Of a stretch of 64,000 nucleotides of DNA, positions 32,274 to 40,669 are shown piece by piece. How positions within the stretch are numbered: the first letter of the stretch is position 1; each line of letters starts with the position of its first letter. The notes under the pieces were generated by a model, which was given only the letters and a program-made list of their open reading frames with translations, had not been told where the DNA came from and made no database searches. This DNA is from CAYUQT01 sp964596165 (lineage in GTDB: Bacteria; Planctomycetota; Phycisphaerae; UBA1845; JAFGLZ01), in NCBI GenBank assembly GCA_964596165.1, contig CAZQTW010000008.1, positions 1-64,000 of the forward strand, read 5' to 3'. Position numbers and translations under genes: made by a program.

Positions 32274-35200
32274 TTACGTCGTCACGCGGACCGGCAGGGG
32301 TTTGAGCCGGTTCGATGTCTTCACCAGCAACATCGCGCCGTAGCCTCCGGCCGCCAGCGGCACCAAACCGCGGATGTAGATCATCGTGTTGGTGGTTGAG
32401 GTGATCAGGGTGCCGATGACGGCCGTGATCACCCATACGACAACCAGGACGGCCAGCCAGCCGAAGCAGGCGAACCATACATCACCCGGCGCCGCCTGAT
32501 TGCGCCACGAGCTCAACTCGCCGTAGATCAGACCGGCCAGCAGGATCGCTCCGCCGAGGACGACGGCTTTGTCCTCCCATTGGGTGCCGAGGGCGGCCAT
32601 GACGACCCACACGCAACCGAAGCCGAAGACGTAGTAGAAAACCCTCAGGGCACTGGGCGTTACCGCGAGCGCGCCGGCAACGGCGATCGACGAGTAGGTT
32701 CCCGTGAGCACGCCGATGAGCATCGCGTAGCAGAAGCCGTGGATGCCCGGACCGCCCCAGATGTACATGACCAACAACACGACGAGCGTGGTCGTACCGG
32801 TCAGGATCGTCCGGCTCAACGTTTGGTTCACGCTGTCGGTGACCATTCGCGCGTCGACGGTGGAGAGCTTTCCTCGGATCTCGCGGACGCGGTCGAAGAT
32901 GACGATCGTGTCGTTCTGCGAATAACCGATGATGGTCAGGAAAGCCGCGATCATCGTCAGATCAATGCGGAAGTCGACGACTCCCAGGGCCTGTCCGATG
33001 AACGTGGAATAGAAGAAGTGACTGAACGCCACCAGGCCCATGGCCACCGCGATGTCGTGAATCAATGAGGCGATGTTGCACAGGCCGGTGGTGATCGACC
33101 CGAACCGGAACCAGATGTATCCGATCGTGACGATCATGGCCAGGACGATGGCGGCTAGTGCACGGGTCTTGCCCTGCTCGGCCACCGACGGGCTGAACCG
33201 GGTGACCTTCTGGAGGGACTTGCCGGTTTCCAGGGCGGCCTTCGCCAGTCGGACCTCGGGCTCGGCGAGGTTCTGTCGCCAGTTCTTGGGGCTCTCGTCG
33301 AATCGGTTGTGTTCGTCCGACACCACGACGGCCGCCGCGGTGCACGGCGAATTTGCGTTGGTCGGATCGGTTTGAGCGAGGGGGATTACGCGGAAGTCGC
33401 GCCAGGCATAGGCTTCGAAATCCGGTTGGAGTCGCATCTGCTGCAAGCGTTGCACGATGGCGTTTTCGGTGATGGGGGGACTCATGTCCTTCAAGACGAA
33501 GGCGACACCTCCGCTGAAGGCGCTGACATCCGTCGCCGCCTTTGTGCCGACGATCGGCGCGTTCCTAAGGACCGCGCCCAAGGTGCTCTTGTCTACCGGG
33601 AACATGCCGGCGAACGCGGGGTCGGTCGGTTGTGCCTTTGCGTCGGTCAGTACTTGCAGCGAGACCGCCGGCTGGATCACGAGATCCTCGCCCATGGACG
33701 CGACGATCGCCTCGCGAACGATACGACTGTTTGTTTCCGTCGTGACAATCTCGAAGGTCTTGCCCTGTTCGGGTTCGCCGGGCCGCTGCTCGAGGCCCAC
33801 CATCTGAATCGTCGCATGGCGGAGCTTGTCGGCGGCCGTTCGGGCGTACCGCGCGGCGCCTTTGACCGCCGCCTGCATGGCCGTCAGGTCCAACTTGGCA
33901 TCGGGCTGCGTGTGGACGGTTAGCGAATTCCCGGCCGGCGGTTCCTCACGTACCTGTTCCATTTTGGACTCGATGACGGCCTGGAGGAAGCTCTGGATCT
34001 GCCGCGCGTTCAGCGCCTTCGAGGTGACGACGAACTCGGTCGGCACCGATCCCGGTCTGACCTCGGCCTCCTCCATGGCGCGTGCGGCGGCACTGAGCCA
34101 TGTGACGGCGGAACCCGGTTCGTCGCCCGTGATTCTCCGGCGGATGATTTCGTCGGCGTCCTTGCGATCCTTGACCAACGTGCTGTCGGGCTTGACCTCG
34201 ATCTGAGCGGCCGTGCCTCCCAGGAACTCGATGTCGTAGAGGTCGTCGGCGTGATACTGATTTTGGTAGGCGAAGAAGGCCAGGCCGCCGAAGACCACCA
34301 CGGCCGACGCCGGCCAGAACACGTATCGTAGGCCCATCCAGTCGATGTTGGGTTTGCCCATCAGTCTCATCATGGGCAGGCGATTGGGATGCCACCGGCG
34401 CGTGGCCCGCGAGGTGATTCGGCAGAGCCACATCAAACCCAACAAGATGACGCCGGCGATACCGCACGCACCGAACAACTCACCCAGGCTAGCCAAGACG
34501 GACTCGGGCATCTTGAGGATTCTGGCCAATCCGTAGAGTACCGCGCCGAGTCCGAGCATGCCGCCGATGCCGTATAAGGGGTACAGGGTGGCCGAGTTGT
34601 CCAGACGATCGGGCACCATCATCGTGAAGAACTGGCGCGTCACGAAGAGGGCGGTAAACATGCTCGTGGCGATACCAAAGCCCAGGGTATAAGCGAAGCC
34701 CTTTACCTCCTCCGTTCCGACGTAGCCCAGGATCACGCACGTAATCACCGTGGTGACGTTAGAGTCGATGATGGCCGACATGGCCTTCTCATAGCCGGCC
34801 TTTACCGCCATTCGCAGGCTTGTGCCTTTCTGGAATTCCTCGCGCATGCGCTCGTAGATCAGGACGTTGGCGTCGACGGCCATGGCGACCGACAGCATCA
34901 GACCCGCGATGCCCGGCAGGGTGAACGTGGCTTGCAGCATCGCCATGATGGACAAGGTGAGGAGCAGGTTCAGCAACACAGCCACGTTGGCGATGAAGCC
35001 GCCGTACAGGTAGTAGACGAGCATGAAGGTCAACGTCAGGCTCACGCCGATGACGCTCGACCACATGCCTCGGGTCCGATTGGTCATGCCGAGGCTGGGC
35101 CCGATCGACTTTTCCATGATGGGCGTGGGCTTGAGCCGGGCCGGCAGCGAACCGGCCTCCAGTGTGTTTACCAGATACATCACGTCATTGATCGTGAAAT

Positions 35201-36500
35201 CGCCGGTGATTTGCCCGCTACGGCGAATCTCCGAACGGATGCTGGGGGCCGAGTAGGCCACATCGTCCAGCAGGATACACAGGGGTCGGTTGATGTTCGC
35301 GCGCGTTAGGGCTCCAAAGAGGACTCCTCCTCGCTCATCCAGATCGAACAGGACGCATGGCTGGTTCGTCTCGGGATCGCGTGAAGCGACCGCGCTTGCC
35401 AGGGCCCAGCGGCCTTGGCCCGTTCCGCGAAGCAGGGTCTCGCCCTGTTGTCGGGAAGCCAACACGTAGTATTTGTTCGCATACTTCTCGACCACGTAGT
35501 GTAGAGAGCCGGCCTTCTTGCGGGCCTCGAAGGCCTCGTCGAACTTCTGAGTATCCTCGATATGTAGGAAGCTGGCGGGGTTCTTGATCTCAAACCAGGC
35601 GTAAAGGTCTTCTTCCTTTGCCCGGGGCCCCCGCTTGGCCAGGTCGCGGACGTATTGATCGTAGAGCAGGGGCTTCTGCGGGTCCGGTGTGGGGAGAATC
35701 CGAAACTCCAACACGCCGGCACCCAGAAGGAGCCGTTTGAGGTCGGCCGGGTCGTCCAGCGCCCCTCGCTGCCGACTCCACGGATCAAACGCCCGAACCA
35801 GTTCCTCGATCAGCGGTTTCAGGGTGGGGTGCTCTTTGCATAGGGCATCGAGGGCCTTGTCCCGCTGCTCTCCCTTGCCCAGTGCCAAGATGTCTTCGAC
35901 CCGTTCCACGCCGATGTTGGTTCTCAGGAGTTTCTCCTCGGCGGTTCGGTACGCTTCGTAGGCGTCTTCCGTTTCGGGAGTGCCGGGAGCCGCCGCCTGT
36001 TTGGCCTGCCAGGCCTTGTAAGCCTCGGCGAGGGGGGCCAGAAGCGGTTCGCGGCTTGCGTCGCCGTGAACGAGTTGCTTCAAGGCGGCATCGCGTCGGG
36101 CATCCGGTTGGGCCAGCGCAAGCCGGATCTGGTTTCTGTTAAGCTCCGTGGCCGCCAGTCGGCTTCGCACGGCTCGGTACGCCTCACGCGCCCGAACAAC
36201 CTCTTCGGGCGGCCGCGGTATCTGGATTTCGAGACGGTTGGTGCCTACGGGCCTCCAGACGAGGTTCCGCTGACCCTTGGGGTCCACGCGTTCCTTGAGG
36301 ATCGCCATGACCCGCTGAGCCAGATCGCGACGACGACTCGCGTCTATGCCCGTGTCGTCAATCTCATAGAGCAGGCTGTGCCCGCCCATCAGGTCGATGC
36401 CGCCCTTGAGGCGTTCGCGAAACGGATAGATTTGATACCAGGCAAATCCCGTGATGCCTGCAATCAGAAGGACCTTCCACCAGAAGTTCTTGTCTATCAT
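32274..36500 (-). CDS. secDF: SecD-SecF fusion, protein-export membrane protein
   Basis: A 1408-residue fusion that uses the proton gradient to pull secreted proteins through SecYEG. The SecD half has a first membrane helix (residues 6-24), the GGIDLMGGHSLLYEID start, a long outer-face domain, and the RND-type membrane block with VAMAVDANVLIYERMREE. The SecF half begins near KPNIDWMGLRYVFWP, with the motif IEFLGGTAAQIEV (usually IDFTGGT) and AFLTIIGYSQNDTIVIFDRVRE. About four more membrane segments follow the normal SecF end, and the outer-face domains are enlarged. The start at 36500 is the only ATG fitting the first helix. Confidence 0.92.
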   Translation of the reverse strand: MIDKNFWWKVLLIAGITGFAWYQIYPFRERLKGGIDLMGGHSLLYEIDDTGIDASRRRDLAQRVMAILKERVDPKGQRNLVWRPVGTNRLEIQIPRPPEEVVRAREAYRAVRSRLAATELNRNQIRLALAQPDARRDAALKQLVHGDASREPLLAPLAEAYKAWQAKQAAAPGTPETEDAYEAYRTAEEKLLRTNIGVERVEDILALGKGEQRDKALDALCKEHPTLKPLIEELVRAFDPWSRQRGALDDPADLKRLLLGAGVLEFRILPTPDPQKPLLYDQYVRDLAKRGPRAKEEDLYAWFEIKNPASFLHIEDTQKFDEAFEARKKAGSLHYVVEKYANKYYVLASRQQGETLLRGTGQGRWALASAVASRDPETNQPCVLFDLDERGGVLFGALTRANINRPLCILLDDVAYSAPSIRSEIRRSGQITGDFTINDVMYLVNTLEAGSLPARLKPTPIMEKSIGPSLGMTNRTRGMWSSVIGVSLTLTFMLVYYLYGGFIANVAVLLNLLLTLSIMAMLQATFTLPGIAGLMLSVAMAVDANVLIYERMREEFQKGTSLRMAVKAGYEKAMSAIIDSNVTTVITCVILGYVGTEEVKGFAYTLGFGIATSMFTALFVTRQFFTMMVPDRLDNSATLYPLYGIGGMLGLGAVLYGLARILKMPESVLASLGELFGACGIAGVILLGLMWLCRITSRATRRWHPNRLPMMRLMGKPNIDWMGLRYVFWPASAVVVFGGLAFFAYQNQYHADDLYDIEFLGGTAAQIEVKPDSTLVKDRKDADEIIRRRITGDEPGSAVTWLSAAARAMEEAEVRPGSVPTEFVVTSKALNARQIQSFLQAVIESKMEQVREEPPAGNSLTVHTQPDAKLDLTAMQAAVKGAARYARTAADKLRHATIQMVGLEQRPGEPEQGKTFEIVTTETNSRIVREAIVASMGEDLVIQPAVSLQVLTDAKAQPTDPAFAGMFPVDKSTLGAVLRNAPIVGTKAATDVSAFSGGVAFVLKDMSPPITENAIVQRLQQMRLQPDFEAYAWRDFRVIPLAQTDPTNANSPCTAAAVVVSDEHNRFDESPKNWRQNLAEPEVRLAKAALETGKSLQKVTRFSPSVAEQGKTRALAAIVLAMIVTIGYIWFRFGSITTGLCNIASLIHDIAVAMGLVAFSHFFYSTFIGQALGVVDFRIDLTMIAAFLTIIGYSQNDTIVIFDRVREIRGKLSTVDARMVTDSVNQTLSRTILTGTTTLVVLLVMYIWGGPGIHGFCYAMLIGVLTGTYSSIAVAGALAVTPSALRVFYYVFGFGCVWVVMAALGTQWEDKAVVLGGAILLAGLIYGELSSWRNQAAPGDVWFACFGWLAVLVVVWVITAVIGTLITSTTNTMIYIRGLVPLAAGGYGAMLLVKTSNRLKPLPVRVTT

Positions 36501-36606
36501 GGACCGGACTCCGCTACTGAGAATGGCACTCGGCTTGGGTATCGAGTGCGTTCGGGTATCATGGAAAAAACCGGAGAACTTGCGCGGACAGTACGCAACC
36601 GTTGGG

Positions 36607-37035
36607 TCAGCAGGTTGCAGGGGGACCATGCGCGGGTCGATCGCTCACACGGATCCCCAAGGCGGGCTGTAGCATTTCCTGGGACGTCACCATCCGGATG
36701 AAGGTCCGACATGGGGACACAACGACGGGCCGTCCGTCAATCGGCAATGAGGTCCCGCCGCTGACGATTCGACGGACTGCCTCGTCATGCGCAACGGCCC
36801 GCAGTGCGTTGCGGTTGACCATGTCCGGAGCGAGCCAACTCAGGATGGGACGCTGCTTGGAGTTGCCCTTCTGCTTGTCGTGCGGACCGCCGGTCGATTG
36901 CTGAGCGGATTGTTGCCGCTCCTTTTCTCGATCGGCCTGACGGTGCGCGGACTCCGTGAGATGGTAGCTGACCGCCACCATCGCGAGTGCGGCGACCGCA
37001 GATCGGCTCAACAGTCTGACAATCCGTGTGAACAT
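36607..37035 (-). CDS. Hypothetical membrane-anchored or secreted protein
   Basis: A 142-residue open frame with high third-position GC. An N-terminal membrane or signal helix (RLLSRSAVAALAMVAVSYHL) is followed by a Gln/Lys/Glu-rich stretch and a compact C-terminal region. I do not recognise it. The ATG at 37035 lies only about ten bases after a TATAAT box, so the message would be nearly leaderless; an ATG at 37047 overlaps that box. It ends 106 bases before secDF on the same strand and may share its transcript. Confidence 0.45.
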   Translation of the reverse strand: MFTRIVRLLSRSAVAALAMVAVSYHLTESAHRQADREKERQQSAQQSTGGPHDKQKGNSKQRPILSWLAPDMVNRNALRAVAHDEAVRRIVSGGTSLPIDGRPVVVSPCRTFIRMVTSQEMLQPALGIRVSDRPAHGPPATC

Positions 37036-37045
37036 CGAAGCAGAC

Positions 37046-37073
37046 ATTATACAGGATCGTGGGAGGATTCCAA
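37046..37073 (-). promoter_or_regulatory. Predicted minus-strand promoter, secDF side
   Basis: On the minus strand: TTGGAA (37073-37068), a 16-base spacer, and a perfect TATAAT (37051-37046). The start point would lie near 37039, four bases before the ATG of the hypothetical gene. It may serve secDF as well. Confidence 0.55.
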
Positions 37074-37146
37074 TGGGGTGGGTGTCGTTTAACGGAGTGG
37101 CGGATCTGCCGGACAAAGGCCGATGGAGTTGATTCGCGCCGTCGCC

Positions 37147-37175
37147 TTGATAGACTGGTTGACAGCGTTTCTAAG
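37147..37175 (+). promoter_or_regulatory. Candidate cimA promoter
   Basis: TTGATA (37147-37152), 17-base spacer, TCTAAG (37170-37175). This is a moderate match, but it is the only one that places a start point (about 37182) before the leader peptide at 37220. Confidence 0.35.
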
Positions 37176-37219
37176 GTTCTTGGGTGGCCCGATTGGACGC
37201 CGAACTGGGACGTGGGATC

Positions 37220-37279
37220 ATGACGTTGGGAATCCAGCGCATCATCATGGGCATCATGACTCGGGGGGCAACAGGGTAG
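37220..37279 (+). CDS. cimA leader peptide, isoleucine-rich
   Basis: A 19-codon open frame, MTLGIQRIIMGIMTRGATG, ending at TAG (37277-37279). Four of its codons are ATC (Ile) at 37232, 37241, 37244 and 37253. The ribosome-binding site is weak (GGGA stretches at 37206-37209 and 37214-37217). It sits directly before an antiterminator/terminator pair and the gene for citramalate synthase, the first enzyme of an isoleucine route. This is what a ribosome-stalling control peptide should look like. Confidence 0.65.
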   Translation: MTLGIQRIIMGIMTRGATG

Positions 37280-37337
37280 GGTTGTCGGGACGCGGTCCGA
37301 GATGACAGCCCTGCCCGGAGGCGGCGGGGCTTTTTTT
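37274..37337 (+). promoter_or_regulatory. Transcription attenuator of cimA
   Basis: Two exclusive folds are visible. Antiterminator: GGGTAGGGTTG (37274-37284) pairs over 11 positions with CAGCCCTGCCC (37306-37316), including two G-U pairs. Terminator: AGCCCTGCC (37307-37315) pairs with GGCGGGGCT (37323-37331), with a seven-base loop and seven T residues (37331-37337). The stop codon of the leader peptide lies inside the first antiterminator arm. A ribosome at the stop would cover that arm and favour termination. A ribosome stalled at the Ile codons, with its front edge near 37266, would leave the arm free and allow read-through. No plus-strand gene upstream needs a terminator here. Confidence 0.75.
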
Positions 37338-37388
37338 GTTGCGGACCGTGAGCAAGGGTCGTTGATGTATTGGTACAAGGATACTGCG

Positions 37389-38996
37389 ATGTCGGCACAC
37401 GCCAATCGTCGAATTGAGCTCTACGACACCACACTTCGGGACGGGATGCAAGGGGAGGGGATTGCGCTCTCTCTGGAAGACAAGTTGCTGATTGCCCGAA
37501 AGATAGACGAGCTCGGAGTGGACTATATCGAAGGCGGCTATCCGCTGAGCAATCCCAAGGATGCGGCCTTCTTCACGGAGGTGAAGAAGATGCCCTTGTC
37601 GCATGCGCGGCTTGTCGCGTTCGGCATGACGCGTCGGCGCGATCGGCCGTGCGAAAAGGACGAAGGGCTGGCCGCGCTGCTCGCGGCGGACACGCCTGCG
37701 GTCGCGCTGGTCGGCAAGGCCTGGGATCTTCATGTGGAACGGGTGCTGGAGGTCTCACTCGAAGAGCACCTTGCGATGATCCGGGAATCCGTGGCTCATT
37801 GTGTCGCCGCCGGTCGCGAAGTGATCTATGACGCGGAGCATTTCTTTGACGGGTTCGAAGTGAATGCGGAGTACGCCCGCCGAACCGTTCTGGCAGCGCA
37901 GGAGGCGGGGGCAACGTGTGTTGTGCTCTGCGATACGAACGGCGGATCGCTTCCGGAGCGGATCGTCGAGTGCGTCGAGGCCATTCGGCGGGACCTCTCC
38001 GTTCGGGTCGGCATTCATCCGCATAATGACTGCGGCCTGGGGGTGGCGAACGCCATCAGTGCCGTCAAGCACGGGGTTGTTCAGGTCCAGGGAACCATCA
38101 ACGGCGTCGGGGAGCGTTGCGGCAACGTCGACCTGACGACGGTGGCGGCGAACCTGGGTCTGAAGTTGGGGTACGAGGTGTTGGTTCCCGGCGCGCTGCG
38201 CCGACTGACTGAGACGAGCCGCTACGTGTACGAGGTGAGCAACCTGGTCCCGCCGGTCAACCAGCCGTACGTGGGGTTCGGCTCGTTCGCGCATAAGGGC
38301 GGGATGCACGTTCATGCGGTACGAAAGGTGGCGTCCAGCTACGAGCATGTGAATCCTGAGGCGGTCGGCAACAGCCGGCGGGTCCTTATCAGTGAATTGA
38401 GCGGCGCAAGCAACATCGCCGCCAAGGTCGGGCGGAAGTTCAACATCGAGGGCGACCGCAAGCTGATGCGGCGCGTCTTGGAGCGCGTGCAGACGCTCGA
38501 AAACGAGGGATTCACGTTTGAATCGGCCGAGGCAAGTTTCGAACTGATCTGCTTGAAGGAAATGAAGCTTCACCATCCGTTCTGGGAGCTGGATCACTAC
38601 CGTGCGGTCATCCTGAACGTTCAGGGGAAGATTCAGACAACCGAGGCGATCGTCAAGCTGAAGGTCGACGGTCATTCGGAGCATCAGGTGGCCGAGGGGG
38701 ATGGTCCGGTCGATGCGCTTGCGCGTGCTTTGCTCAAGGCCTTGCGGCCCCATTATCCCGGTGTGGATCACATCCGGTTGGTGGATTACAAGGTTCGCGT
38801 GACCAACCCGCGTGAGGCGACGGCCGCCAAGGTGCGTGTTACGATTCAGTTTCGCGACGACGAGCGGCACGAGCTGTACGGCACCGTGGGTGTGAGCGAA
38901 AACATCATCGACGCCTCGTGGGCCGCCCTGGTGGACGGGATCGAATACAAGCTTCTTCAGGCCGTCGGCGATTTCGGTCGGACTGCCGGCGTTTGA
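37389..38996 (+). CDS. cimA: Citramalate synthase
   Basis: A 535-residue enzyme of the isopropylmalate/citramalate synthase family that condenses acetyl-CoA with pyruvate, giving threonine-independent isoleucine synthesis. The barrel starts with ELYDTTLRDGMQGEGIALS, metal and substrate motifs include GIHPHNDCGLGVAN and GTINGVGERCGN, and the C-terminal regulatory domain ends near EYKLLQAVGDFGR. The sequence follows the CimA (TIGR00977) layout more than LeuA: YIEGGYPLSNPKD and the GKAWDLHV segment are diagnostic. AAGGA stands seven bases before the ATG at 37389; an ATG at 37365 is also usable. Control by the attenuator upstream is likely. Confidence 0.9.
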   Translation: MSAHANRRIELYDTTLRDGMQGEGIALSLEDKLLIARKIDELGVDYIEGGYPLSNPKDAAFFTEVKKMPLSHARLVAFGMTRRRDRPCEKDEGLAALLAADTPAVALVGKAWDLHVERVLEVSLEEHLAMIRESVAHCVAAGREVIYDAEHFFDGFEVNAEYARRTVLAAQEAGATCVVLCDTNGGSLPERIVECVEAIRRDLSVRVGIHPHNDCGLGVANAISAVKHGVVQVQGTINGVGERCGNVDLTTVAANLGLKLGYEVLVPGALRRLTETSRYVYEVSNLVPPVNQPYVGFGSFAHKGGMHVHAVRKVASSYEHVNPEAVGNSRRVLISELSGASNIAAKVGRKFNIEGDRKLMRRVLERVQTLENEGFTFESAEASFELICLKEMKLHHPFWELDHYRAVILNVQGKIQTTEAIVKLKVDGHSEHQVAEGDGPVDALARALLKALRPHYPGVDHIRLVDYKVRVTNPREATAAKVRVTIQFRDDERHELYGTVGVSENIIDASWAALVDGIEYKLLQAVGDFGRTAGV

Positions 38997-39096
38997 CCAT
39001 AACGGTACCGACTTGGTAAGAGTGTATGAGCTTACCGGACCGCGATCCTTCAAGGATACGTCGAGTCGGTGGCCGGAATGCGGAGGAGCAGGAGCC

Positions 39097-40548
39097 ATGC
39101 GCATCCGTCTCATCACGCCCTACTACGGGGTCAAAGGGCTTCGAATTCTGACCCTGCCGGTGCTGGCGGCCGAGTTCGGAGCCTACGCGGACGTCGAGAT
39201 CCTTGATCAGAACGTCGAACCGATCGATTACTCGCCCGTCGATGTCGTGGGGATCAGCCTACTGGTCTATAACGCACCGCTCGGTTTCAAGATCGCGGAA
39301 CGCTTTCGGCGTGGGGGGGCCAAGGTGATCTTTGGCGGTACGTATCCTTCGCTCCAGCCGGAGCATTGCCTGCAACACGGCGACGCCGTCGTGGTGGGGG
39401 AATTGGAGGGATTGACTCCTTTGATCGTGCGCGATCTTGAACGGGACCAACTCAAGCCGATCTATCGCAACGCCGAGCCTCCGGACATTACCCACATGCC
39501 GCGCCCGAGAGTGGACCTGCTCAAGAACGATCGTTACATGGGCGTGGGCTATCCGATCGAGTTCACGCGCGGCTGTCCGAATGCGTGCGGGTTCTGCGTA
39601 AATCCGTACATTTTCCGGAAATTCCGGACCATCGGTTTGGAGAACATTGCCCGCGACGTGAGCTACCGCGACATGGACCTGCTCGCGGTGGAAGACCTCA
39701 ACATGGCCGCCGATCGCGAACATGCCCTTCGCGTCGCGAAGCTGCTGGAGAGCGTCGGCAATCTGAAGTGGTCGGCCGAGATGACGCTCGCCAGCCTGGA
39801 CGACGATGAGTTGCTGGACGCCTTCGCTCGCAGCGGACTGACGGAGGCTTATGTGGGTTTGGAGAGTGTGAATCCTCGCGTCTTGACCCGGATCAATAAG
39901 GGATTCAACCGGGTCGAGGACTATCTCCGCGTCATCCGAAAGCTGCAGGATCACGGTATTCGTGTGGGGTCTGGAATGGTTCTGGGTCTCGACGGTGAAG
40001 ATCGGGACTTCTACAGGCGGTGGCTGGACTTCTTGGAGGCCTCACGGATGTGCTACGTTACGCCGACCTACGCCACCTATGTTCCCGGGACAAGAGCCTA
40101 TGAGGCCATGAAAGCAGCGGGCAGGATCATCACCCATGACCTCCGTGCCTACGACGGACTGCATCCCATCGTGGTTCCAGACGGAATGACTCTGGACGAA
40201 CTCAACGAAGGGCTGCGATGGTTCATCAAGCGGTTTTTCGGCGCCAGAAGCATTATTCGAAGGGCCCCTCGGCGATGGTGGGCCGACCTGCCTCAGTTCA
40301 TGGCCTATCTGGCAACCAACCTCTGGTTCCGGAGCTGGTACGGCATGATGATCCGCCGCTACGGACCGAGAGGTAAGTACCTCGTCGACGATCTCGAACT
40401 GAACGATCGCATGACGCAGAAGCCCTATCGCCGGAGTTGGCTCTGGAAGGTCTTCCGCCGCCTGTTCACGCGGACCAGCGGCGTGCAGACGGAACGTAGG
40501 ACCGAACCGTCGCTCATGGGAGCGGCGTCGCCACTCTGCGCCAAGTGA
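39097..40548 (+). CDS. B12-binding-domain radical SAM protein
   Basis: A 483-residue protein. Residues 1-125 form a cobalamin-binding domain (VDVVGISLLVYNAPLG and KVIFGGTYPSLQPEH), and the radical SAM core has the cluster motif RGCPNACGFC and the later GLESVNPRVLTRINKG and GMVLGLDGED segments. A basic, Trp-rich tail follows. Proteins of this class include hopanoid and bacteriochlorophyll methylases, but the substrate here cannot be assigned. The ATG at 39097 has GGAGGAG eight bases upstream. It is 100 bases after cimA and could be read through from it. Confidence 0.82.
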   Translation: MRIRLITPYYGVKGLRILTLPVLAAEFGAYADVEILDQNVEPIDYSPVDVVGISLLVYNAPLGFKIAERFRRGGAKVIFGGTYPSLQPEHCLQHGDAVVVGELEGLTPLIVRDLERDQLKPIYRNAEPPDITHMPRPRVDLLKNDRYMGVGYPIEFTRGCPNACGFCVNPYIFRKFRTIGLENIARDVSYRDMDLLAVEDLNMAADREHALRVAKLLESVGNLKWSAEMTLASLDDDELLDAFARSGLTEAYVGLESVNPRVLTRINKGFNRVEDYLRVIRKLQDHGIRVGSGMVLGLDGEDRDFYRRWLDFLEASRMCYVTPTYATYVPGTRAYEAMKAAGRIITHDLRAYDGLHPIVVPDGMTLDELNEGLRWFIKRFFGARSIIRRAPRRWWADLPQFMAYLATNLWFRSWYGMMIRRYGPRGKYLVDDLELNDRMTQKPYRRSWLWKVFRRLFTRTSGVQTERRTEPSLMGAASPLCAK

Positions 40549-40669
40549 TTTCCGTTCGGAACGTTTTCTTCGGCACGGGATATGACGGCTTGTCCGGGCG
40601 CGACGTACGGCGTGATTTCGGCGCACCTTTTGGGAACGATCCGCCGGACAGGCTTTGGGGGGGGCGGAC

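Noticed and set aside
37123..37305. A 60-codon frame upstream of cimA, or a T-box leader
   Set aside because: The longer frame is not in register with the Ile-rich leader and has poor composition; no T-box AGGGUGGNACCGCG sequence is present.
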